Origin: Cognatundibacterium curvum
GTDB lineage: Bacteria; Pseudomonadota; Gammaproteobacteria; Burkholderiales; Burkholderiaceae_D
Direction of reading: 5' to 3'
NCBI RefSeq assembly: GCF_014284235.1
Contig: NZ_JACOGD010000007.1
Span: 246,324 to 310,323 of the forward strand
Length of the DNA stretch: 64,000 nt
Made by a program: the position numbers and the translations under genes. The stretch's first letter is position 1. Every line of letters begins with the position of its first letter. The notes under the pieces are model-generated. The model was not told where the DNA came from. It searched no databases and was given only the letters and a program-made list of their open reading frames with translations. Below, one piece after another: positions 23,489 to 30,650 of the stretch.

Positions 23489-25330
23489 GTGAATAAATCC
23501 ATGCGCACTTTACGCATCTTGCCTGCCCTGCTGCTGGGATTGGGATTAGTCAACACCGCCTACAGCCTGCCTGCCACAGCACAAACCAACACCACGCTGA
23601 GCGGCAAAACCGCGAATCCACAACAAAAATTACTGGCACTGGCAGATCGCTACTATGTCGCTAGTGCAGAATTCAATCCGCTGGAAGCGACTTATCATGG
23701 CGATGCCGGCTATGACGATAAATTGCCGATGACCTTAAAGCCTGAGGTACGTGCACGTCAGATCGCGTTTTGGAAAAACATGGTCAAAGAGCTTAAGGCA
23801 TTAGCTGTCGGCCAGTTGTCCGGACAAGACCGTGTGACTTACGACATCCTGCTGCACGAACTGGAAGGCAATCTGTCACTGGCAGCTTACCCTGACCACC
23901 TTCTGCCCATCAATCAAATGGACAGCATCCCACTGACACTCGCCCATTTTGGCAGCGGCCAAAGCGCACAGCCGCTGAACACCCCGGCACAATACGACGC
24001 TTATCTGAGCCGCATCACACAATTGCCAGACTGGCTGAATCAGGCCACCAGCAATATGCGGACCGGTAAAAAGCGCCATATCACACTGCCTATGGCATTG
24101 GTCAATTCTTTGCTGCCACAGTTCAAACAACTGGCTTCCGGCAAAGTAGAGGATCACCCTTACTACCTGCCGATTATCAATATGCCGGCCAGCTTCTCTG
24201 ATGGCGACAAGACCCGCTTGCGTGAAGCGTATCAACGTGAAATCACACAAAAAACCCTGCCAGCGCTGAAGGAGTTTTACCAATTCCTTCACGATGACTA
24301 TCTGCCTTCGGCCCGACCAAGCACAGGCTGGGGTGCGCTGCCGAACGGCGCCGCCTGGTATCGTGCCTGGGTTGCAGAGCAAACCACGACCAATCTGACG
24401 CCGGAACAAATACACGCCATCGGCCTAAAAGAAGTCGCACGTATTCAAAGTGAATATGCGATTCTTGGCCCTAAACTGGGCTATCACGGTGATGCACAAG
24501 GTTTACCTGGCTGGATGGAAACCCAAACCACTTACCGCACTTTTAAGACTGAAAAAGAAATCCTGGACGCCTATAAAGCGATTGATCAGGAAATCCGCAA
24601 ACACCTGCCTACCTATTTCGGCAAGATCCCGAAAGCACCGCTGGAAATCCGCCCTGAGCCTGAAATCAGCCGCGAAACCGCATCCGATCATTACACCTCG
24701 CCTGCATTAGACGGTTCGCGTCCCGGCGTGTTCTGGGCCGTCATCAATAATCCGGCAGATTATGCAAGTACCGGCATGAAAACCCTGTATCTGCACGAAG
24801 GTCAGCCCGGCCACCACTTCCATCTGGCCAGCCTGCAAGAACTGGATGTGCCTAAATTCCGTCGCGTCGGTGGCAATGTTGCCTACACCGAAGGCTGGGC
24901 ACTGTATGCAGAAACCCTGGGCAAGGAAATGGGCTTATTCGCCAATGATCCACCGGCTTACTACGGTCATCTGAGCGATGAAATGCTGCGCGCTACCCGC
25001 CTGGTGGTCGATACCGGCATGCACGCCAAGGGCTGGACCCGTGAACAGGGCATCAAGTATTTGCAACAGACCCTGGGCTATACCGAAGCTGCTTCACGCC
25101 AGGCGATAGAACGTTATATGGCCTGGCCGGGTCAGGCGCTGGGTTACAAGATAGGATCGCTGAAAATCATGGAATTGCGCCATCTGGCTGAGGCTGAATT
25201 GGGGCAACGCTTTGATCTGCGCCAGTTCCATGATGCGATTTTGAGTGATGGTACGCTACCTTTATCGCTATTAGAGACTAAAATGCGCAAATGGATTGCT
25301 GAACAGAAATCTGTTAACGCAAGCAAATAA
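23489..25330 (+). CDS. DUF885 family protein (putative secreted metallopeptidase)
   Basis: A 613-aa exported protein. A signal peptide precedes about residue 32 (ATAQ). The family hallmark is HEGQPGHHFHLASLQ near residues 435-450 followed by AYTEGWALYAETLG, which together supply His and Glu residues resembling the zinc site of M32-like carboxypeptidases; this relationship is the basis for the peptidase proposal. The frame begins at GTG 23489; ATG at 23501 (MRTLRIL) is an equally possible start, since neither has a clear ribosome site. It has its own terminator. Substrate unknown. Confidence 0.88.
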   Translation: MNKSMRTLRILPALLLGLGLVNTAYSLPATAQTNTTLSGKTANPQQKLLALADRYYVASAEFNPLEATYHGDAGYDDKLPMTLKPEVRARQIAFWKNMVKELKALAVGQLSGQDRVTYDILLHELEGNLSLAAYPDHLLPINQMDSIPLTLAHFGSGQSAQPLNTPAQYDAYLSRITQLPDWLNQATSNMRTGKKRHITLPMALVNSLLPQFKQLASGKVEDHPYYLPIINMPASFSDGDKTRLREAYQREITQKTLPALKEFYQFLHDDYLPSARPSTGWGALPNGAAWYRAWVAEQTTTNLTPEQIHAIGLKEVARIQSEYAILGPKLGYHGDAQGLPGWMETQTTYRTFKTEKEILDAYKAIDQEIRKHLPTYFGKIPKAPLEIRPEPEISRETASDHYTSPALDGSRPGVFWAVINNPADYASTGMKTLYLHEGQPGHHFHLASLQELDVPKFRRVGGNVAYTEGWALYAETLGKEMGLFANDPPAYYGHLSDEMLRATRLVVDTGMHAKGWTREQGIKYLQQTLGYTEAASRQAIERYMAWPGQALGYKIGSLKIMELRHLAEAELGQRFDLRQFHDAILSDGTLPLSLLETKMRKWIAEQKSVNASK

Positions 25331-25369
25331 GTTTTATTTTTACAATTACATTGCTTTCATTCCTGCTGA

Positions 25370-25395
25370 CGACCGGATTTTCCGGTCGTTTTCTG
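25370..25395 (+). terminator. Intrinsic terminator after the DUF885 gene
   Basis: Perfect stem ACGACCGGA / TCCGGTCGT with a 3-nt loop (25370-25390) followed by TTTTCT, about 40 bases past the stop. Confidence 0.88.
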
Positions 25396-25550
25396 GCACA
25401 AGCCACACTGCCTGATTGACCTGAGAGATTAAGTCAAGCAGAATGAAACCCTAGTGGGCAGCGTTGCCGCTTTGCATTATTTTTCTTTTTCAAACTATTT
25501 AATGTAAGCGTAATGCCATAGCCATCATGAACTCACAGTGAAATTCTGCG

Positions 25551-26432
25551 ATGAACCGACAAAAAGCACTCAAATGCATCGTTGAGCAAGCCCACAAGGG
25601 TGACCTGGTCTTTCCAGCCAATGTAGCCGCCTCTCTGAAGCTGCAACAAACGCTGGACGATCCGGATTGTTCTGTCGATATGGCAAGTAAACTGGTCCTC
25701 AATGAACCGCTGTTGGCTGCAAAAGTGGTGGCGATTGCCAATTCTGCCGCGTACAACCGTGGTGGTGATGTCACCAATGTCAAAGCTGCTATTAACCGGC
25801 TCGGCTTCAAGACCTTGCTGGCCATCGTATCCAGCCTGATCGTGCGCCAGCTGGCCGGATCGAGCAAAGACAAAGCCATCCAGGCAAAAACGCAAAAACT
25901 GTGGGAACACACGGCGCAAGTCGCGGCGCTGTCCCAGGTGATTGCGCGCCGCATCACCCGGCTGGACCCGGATACCGCCATGTTTGCCGGCATCGTGCAT
26001 GAAGTCGGTAATTTTTATTTGCTGTCCCAGGCGGAAGAATTTCCGTCTTTGCTGGAACCAGACACATTTGGCGTCGGTGAAGTCGATGACGAGCTACCTG
26101 AATTTGAGGATACGCTGGTCGACCTCGAATCCTCTGAAGCCATCATCGGTCGTGCCGTGATACAGAAACTCTGCTTGCCCGGCTCTGTGGTGGAAGCGCT
26201 GGAATCAATGTGGTACGGCTTACGCGCCATGCCACCGGAAACCCTGGGCGACACTCTGTTGCTGGCGAATGAACTGGCTGCCACCAAATCACCGCTGGAT
26301 TTCAATTCCTATGCAGAGTCTGAGCGCTTTACATCAGAAATTGATTTTGTGGTCGGCGATGGCACGCTCAACAGCATACTGGAAGAGTCGGACGAGGAAT
26401 TGCGTACGTTGACTTCTGCATTGCTGGCCTGA
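25551..26432 (+). CDS. HDOD domain-containing protein
   Basis: A 293-aa cytoplasmic signalling protein with one HDOD domain (about residues 20-230), a degenerate HD-type domain without phosphohydrolase activity. Visible landmarks are DMASKLVLNEPLLAAKVVAIANSA, INRLGFKTLLAIVSS and AMFAGIVHEVGNFYLLSQ, where an HEVG replaces the HD catalytic pair. HDOD proteins often act in regulatory networks with cyclic-di-GMP or two-component systems; nothing next to it identifies the partner. Start ATG at 25551. Confidence 0.93.
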   Translation: MNRQKALKCIVEQAHKGDLVFPANVAASLKLQQTLDDPDCSVDMASKLVLNEPLLAAKVVAIANSAAYNRGGDVTNVKAAINRLGFKTLLAIVSSLIVRQLAGSSKDKAIQAKTQKLWEHTAQVAALSQVIARRITRLDPDTAMFAGIVHEVGNFYLLSQAEEFPSLLEPDTFGVGEVDDELPEFEDTLVDLESSEAIIGRAVIQKLCLPGSVVEALESMWYGLRAMPPETLGDTLLLANELAATKSPLDFNSYAESERFTSEIDFVVGDGTLNSILEESDEELRTLTSALLA

Positions 26433-26455
26433 CGCTCAGCGATCACATCATCGAC

Positions 26456-26502
26456 AAAAGCCTCCTGTCACCGCTGCGGTACAGGGGATTTTTTTTTTGA
26501 CA
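26456..26502 (+). terminator. Intrinsic terminator after the HDOD gene
   Basis: Imperfect stem CCTCCTGTCACCGC / GCGGTACAGGGG followed by a run of ten T. It stands 15 bases from the convergent gene's stop. Confidence 0.85.
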
Positions 26503-26516
26503 GACTCACCGCAAGC

Positions 26517-27128
26517 TCAACCCTGTGCCAGACTGACTTCGGTCAGCCAGCACCCCTCGCTGATATGATGCGTGACTTGCCCGATACGGTGCGCGCCATC
26601 AAAACGGCGGCCGCAGCCCCTTAACACCAATAAGCCGCCGGGTTGCGCCGCTATGCTGCCAGCACACTGCACCTGACCGGAAACACCGAAGTCACTTTGC
26701 ACAGGCTCACCCGGTAGCGACTGTAGTGTTAAATCTGCCGCCAGCAAAGATTCGCCCATGACCAGCAGCAGCTCAGGCTGCGCTGCTTGCGCTGACGCGC
26801 CTGGATACAGCACTTGCTCGATCTGGCATTGCAGCTCCAGCGTGGGCGGCTGATTTGGCTGGAGACGCAAACGCAGGCTGAGTATGCGTCCGGATAAACG
26901 CAACTGATTCAGTCCGCCCGGGCCCAGACCCAGCGCTATCGCCGAGCCTGGTAACAATAATTTCTGCGTCGACGGCACCAGCGCCGTATCCAGCACCAGA
27001 CTGGCGCTGGCCTGACCATACGCTGATAGCTGCAACTCCATGCTCAGGCAGCGTATCGCATCGGGCAGAGGCTGCGCATTGACCGCTATCGTAAAACTGA
27101 CCAGTTGTGATAAATCGACAGACTGCAT
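26517..27128 (-). CDS. Hypothetical protein resembling a phage/T6SS gpD-like fragment
   Basis: A 203-aa protein rich in Leu, Gln, Ala and Pro that I do not firmly recognise. The C-terminal GAHRIGQVTHHISEGCWLTEV resembles the last strand of phage late-control protein D/VgrG-like domains (pattern G.hRV..V.H....GW.T.v), and the N-terminal half has several beta-strand-like blocks. It has neither a signal peptide nor membrane segments, and no other tail or type VI genes flank it. Start ATG at 27128. It lies downstream of prpE with a gap of about 125 bases. The gpD-like reading is an inference with low confidence. Confidence 0.6.
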   Translation of the reverse strand: MQSVDLSQLVSFTIAVNAQPLPDAIRCLSMELQLSAYGQASASLVLDTALVPSTQKLLLPGSAIALGLGPGGLNQLRLSGRILSLRLRLQPNQPPTLELQCQIEQVLYPGASAQAAQPELLLVMGESLLAADLTLQSLPGEPVQSDFGVSGQVQCAGSIAAQPGGLLVLRGCGRRFDGAHRIGQVTHHISEGCWLTEVSLAQG

Positions 27129-27187
27129 ACCTCAGGGCTTTCTGAAATCAGGGTGAAGCTTAAAGCGCCAGTATCCTGCATCATTAA

Positions 27188-27222
27188 CAACAGGCCCGGC
27201 GTTACCGGGCCTGATCCTAACA
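27188..27222 (-). terminator. Hairpin after prpE
   Basis: Perfect 9-bp stem CAGGCCCGG / CCGGGCCTG (27190-27212) with a 5-nt loop. On the minus strand it is followed by TTGTTAAT, only moderately T-rich, about 40 bases beyond the prpE stop. Confidence 0.65.
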
Positions 27223-27252
27223 TAAGACAAACTTATGCTGAGAAAAGTGCAT

Positions 27253-29148
27253 TCAGCGCGGGCCAGCCAGTGCCGCCTGTATCTGGGTCAGTGAAGACGG
27301 ATCTTCTATCGTGGTCAGATCACCTGCATCCCGTCCCTCGCAAATCGCCTGTATAGAACGACGCAATAATTTGCCAGAGCGGGTTTTGGGCAGGCTGTTC
27401 ACAAAATGCACGCGGGCCGGACGCGCCACCGCACCCAGCTGCTTATCCACCACGGCCATCACTTCAGCTTCTAGCGCACGTTTTTCAGCCTCACCCGGAT
27501 ATAACTCAGGCTTCTTCAAAATCGCAAACGCAACCGCGACCTGACCTTTGAGCTTATCTTCTACCCCAACCACCGCCACCTCAGAAATCTGAGCATGGCT
27601 GGACACACTCTCTTCGATTTCACGTGTACCCAAACGGTGTCCGGCGACGTTAATCACATCATCAGTGCGGCCGAGTATGAAGAAATAGCCATCGGCATCG
27701 CGTATGCCCCAGTCAAAGGTCGAATACAGTTGTTCGTGCGCGAACTGACTCCAATAGGTATTCACAAAGCGTGCATCATCGCCGAATACGGTCTGCATGC
27801 AGCCCGGCGGCAGCGGCCCGCGTATCGCCACCACGCCTTTTTCATTGGCGGCACATTCCTGTCCGGTAGACTCATTGATGATGCGTACATCATAGCCATA
27901 CATGGGGACGCCGGGACTGCCGAGCCGGGTCTCTTTATGCTCGATGCCGCGTGCAATCGACAGGATGGGCCAGCCAGTTTCGGTCTGCCAGTAGTTATCA
28001 ATAATCGGCACGCCGAGCTCATTGGCAATCCAGCTGGAGGTGGTTTCATCCAGCGGCTCACCGGCCAGATATAAGGCCTTCAGCGAAGATAAATCGTGCT
28101 GTTTCATCAGTTCAGGCGGATGCTTTTTCAGTACGCGAATCGCGGTAGGCGCAGAGAACATGCGGCTCACACGATGACGTGCCACGATACTCCACCAGAT
28201 ACCGGCATCTGGCCGTATCGGTGTACCTTCATACATGATGGTCGCCATGCCAGCGATCAGCGGGCCATACACGATGTAAGAATGGCCGACCACCCAACCT
28301 ATGTCCGACGTGGCGAAATACACCTCACCCGGATTACCGCAAAAAATATGCTTCATCGAAGCCGCCAACGCGACCGCATAACCACCCACATCACGCTGTA
28401 CCCCTTTAGGCTTACCGGTGGTGCCTGAGGTATACAACACATACGACATCGCATTCGATTCCAGCCAGGTCACTGCTACCTGCGCCGCCAGATACTGTTC
28501 ACGCAATGCGGCATAATCCACATCGCGCCCGGCTACCAGTTGCATCGCCTCCAGCCCGCGATCCACCAACAAGACATGAGCAGGCTGATGGCTGGCAGCA
28601 GCAATCGCCTCATCTAACAAAGGCTTATACGGCACGGCTTTGCCAGCGCGCATACCCGCATCAGCAGATACGATCAGGACCGGCTGCGCATCATCAATAC
28701 GGGTTGCCAGACTTTTCGCCGCAAAGCCGCCAAATACCACGGAATGCACGGCGCCAATACGGGCGCAGGCCAGCATCGCAAATGCAGCTTCAGCAATCAT
28801 GGGCATATAAATCAACACCCGGTCCCCTTGCTTCACACCCAGGCTCTGCATAATCGCAGCCATGCGCTGCACTTCGCGATGCAAGTCAGCGAAGCTATAC
28901 ACCTGCTCCTGACCGGTTTCTGTGGAAATCGCTATCAGGGCTGGCAAATCTGCCTGCGTGTTCAGCCAGCGGTCCACTGCGTTATGGCAGAGATTGGTTT
29001 CACCGCCGACAAACCAGCGTGCAAACGGTGGATGGCTGTGATCCAGCACCTCAGTGTAAGGCTTATGCCAGTCTATGAGTTGTGCTTGCTGATCCCAGAA
29101 TTGGTCAGGTTGTTGCAGAGATGCCTGATAAAAATCCTGATAGTTCAT
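27253..29148 (-). CDS. prpE: Propionate-CoA ligase PrpE
   Basis: Activates propionate to propionyl-CoA via an acyl-adenylate, the entry step of the methylcitrate cycle. The 631 aa match PrpE of enterobacteria (about 628). Landmarks: YSFADLHREVQRMA, AMP-binding P-loop YTSGTTGKPKGVQRD, YWQTETGWPIL, and the C-terminal catalytic-lysine motif PKTRSGKLLRR, whose lysine is the acetylation site in Salmonella PrpE. The acs-like ends distinguish it from acetyl-CoA synthetase mainly by length and context beside prpF. A strong terminator (29227-29264) separates it from prpF, so it likely has its own promoter. Confidence 0.95.
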   Translation of the reverse strand: MNYQDFYQASLQQPDQFWDQQAQLIDWHKPYTEVLDHSHPPFARWFVGGETNLCHNAVDRWLNTQADLPALIAISTETGQEQVYSFADLHREVQRMAAIMQSLGVKQGDRVLIYMPMIAEAAFAMLACARIGAVHSVVFGGFAAKSLATRIDDAQPVLIVSADAGMRAGKAVPYKPLLDEAIAAASHQPAHVLLVDRGLEAMQLVAGRDVDYAALREQYLAAQVAVTWLESNAMSYVLYTSGTTGKPKGVQRDVGGYAVALAASMKHIFCGNPGEVYFATSDIGWVVGHSYIVYGPLIAGMATIMYEGTPIRPDAGIWWSIVARHRVSRMFSAPTAIRVLKKHPPELMKQHDLSSLKALYLAGEPLDETTSSWIANELGVPIIDNYWQTETGWPILSIARGIEHKETRLGSPGVPMYGYDVRIINESTGQECAANEKGVVAIRGPLPPGCMQTVFGDDARFVNTYWSQFAHEQLYSTFDWGIRDADGYFFILGRTDDVINVAGHRLGTREIEESVSSHAQISEVAVVGVEDKLKGQVAVAFAILKKPELYPGEAEKRALEAEVMAVVDKQLGAVARPARVHFVNSLPKTRSGKLLRRSIQAICEGRDAGDLTTIEDPSSLTQIQAALAGPR

Positions 29149-29226
29149 GATGTCTCCAGTCTGATTGCGTAAGTACTGCTGTTTTTAATTTTTTGCTTTT
29201 TGTCTGTCAGTTTGGTGTAAGCGAAT

Positions 29227-29264
29227 AAAAAAAACGCTGCCGTTTTAAGGGGCAGCGTTGTTTA
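29227..29264 (-). terminator. Intrinsic terminator between prpF and prpE
   Basis: Minus strand AACGCTGCC / GGCAGCGTT stem with a 9-nt loop and an eight-base T-run, about 30 bases beyond the prpF stop and 80 bases before prpE. Confidence 0.92.
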
Positions 29265-29293
29265 GCATGGTGCTTAAGTAGTCCATGATGGCG

Positions 29294-30478
29294 TCAGTAA
29301 GTATCACCGGGAATTCTGACCCAGCCTTCCATCAACACGCGCGCGCTGCGGCTCATGATGGCTTTTTTCACTACCCATACACCATCCACCTGAGTCGCTT
29401 CAGCACCGACCCGCAGCGTGCCGGATGGATGACCAAAGCGTACTGCGCTGCGCTTACCTCCACCGGCCGCCAGATTCACCAGCGTGCCGGGAATCGCAGC
29501 CGCAGTACCGATGGCTACTGCCGCCGTTCCCATCATTGCATGGTGCAATTTGCCCATAGACAGCGCGCGCACCGACAAATCGATGTCACTGGCGCTGACT
29601 GACTTACCGCTGGACGAGACATAATCCAATGGTGCCGCCACGAAGGCGACTTTAGGCGTGTGCTGACGTTTAGCCGCTTCATCGGGATGCGAGATCAGCC
29701 CCATGCGTACAGCGCCATAGGCGCGTATGGTTTCAAACTTAGCCAGTGCTGCCGCATCGCTGTTAATCGCTTCCTGCAATTCTGCGCCGCTATACCCGAG
29801 TTGTTCTGCCTTGATGAAAATAGTAGGAATGCCAGCATTGATCATGGTCGCCTGCAAAGACCCTACACCTGGTACTTCCAGCGTATCGATCAGATTCCCG
29901 GTTGGGAACATGGCACCGCCGCCCCCCTCTTCTTCGGCGGCAGGGTCCATAAATTCCAGCTGTACTTCAGCGGCTGGAAAGGTCACGCCATCGAGTTCAA
30001 AGTCGCCGGTTTCCTGTACTTCACCATTAGTGACCGGAACATGCGCAATGATGGTTTTAGCGATATTCGCCTGCCAGATACGCACCACAGCGATGCCATT
30101 CTGTGGCACCTGATCGACCAGACCCATTTGTATGGCACAAGCTCCAACCGCTGCCGACAAATTGCCGCAGTTACCGCTCCAGTCCACAAAGGCCTTATCT
30201 ATAGCGACCTGACCGAACAGGTAATCTACATCATGGTCTGGCTGACTACTCTTCGCCAGCAATACGGTTTTAGAAGTACTGGAAGTCGCACCGCCCATGC
30301 CATCAATTTGCTTACCATAAGGATCGGGGCTACCAATCACACGTAACAACACGGCATCACGCGCCGGACCAGGCTGCTGCGCCGCTTCGGGCAAATCCTG
30401 CACCCGGAAAAACACACCTTTACTGGTGCCACCACGCATATAAATAGCGGGGATTTTAATTTGAGCCGGATAAGTCAT
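29294..30478 (-). CDS. prpF: 2-methylaconitate cis-trans isomerase PrpF
   Basis: Isomerises trans- to cis-2-methylaconitate, needed when AcnD rather than PrpD dehydrates 2-methylcitrate. The 394 aa begin MTYPAQIKIPAIYMRGGTSKG, with the PrpF signature RGGTSKGVFF, then DPYGKQIDGMGGATSSTSK, the conserved SGNCGNLSAAVG segment (active-site Cys) and GKLHHAMMGT. The longer frame to 30547 adds non-homologous residues; the ATG at 30478 is chosen. It follows acnD after a 172-base gap containing an inverted repeat. Confidence 0.96.
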   Translation of the reverse strand: MTYPAQIKIPAIYMRGGTSKGVFFRVQDLPEAAQQPGPARDAVLLRVIGSPDPYGKQIDGMGGATSSTSKTVLLAKSSQPDHDVDYLFGQVAIDKAFVDWSGNCGNLSAAVGACAIQMGLVDQVPQNGIAVVRIWQANIAKTIIAHVPVTNGEVQETGDFELDGVTFPAAEVQLEFMDPAAEEEGGGGAMFPTGNLIDTLEVPGVGSLQATMINAGIPTIFIKAEQLGYSGAELQEAINSDAAALAKFETIRAYGAVRMGLISHPDEAAKRQHTPKVAFVAAPLDYVSSSGKSVSASDIDLSVRALSMGKLHHAMMGTAAVAIGTAAAIPGTLVNLAAGGGKRSAVRFGHPSGTLRVGAEATQVDGVWVVKKAIMSRSARVLMEGWVRIPGDTY

Positions 30479-30517
30479 ACATCGTCCAATTCTGTTGAAT
30501 ACGAGACTGAGATTAAA

Positions 30518-30628
30518 AGCGCCGAAAAGCGCTAAACACAGAGACACAGAGGAAAAAGAGAACTGCAGGAGTAAACGATTTATCCAGCTTTTCTCTGTGT
30601 CTCATTCCCTCTGTACTCTCTGTGTTAA
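30518..30628. repeat. Imperfect inverted repeat with ACACAGAG motifs
   Basis: Left arm TAAACACAGAGACACAGAGG (30533-30552) and right arm TAACACAGAGAGTACAGAGG read on the minus strand (about 30627-30608) are near-complementary, with further CTCTGTGT repeats between them. A small AGCGC/GCGCT hairpin precedes it (30518-30533). It lies in the acnD-prpF gap and looks like an interspersed palindromic repeat; copy number elsewhere is unknown. Confidence 0.6.
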
Positions 30629-30650
30629 ATCAGCCCATCAAATCATCACA

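Noticed and set aside
30533..30627. The ACACAGAG palindrome considered as a CRISPR-like or terminator structure.
   Set aside because: The repeats are not separated by unique spacers of fixed length and no T-run follows; it fits an interspersed palindromic repeat better.
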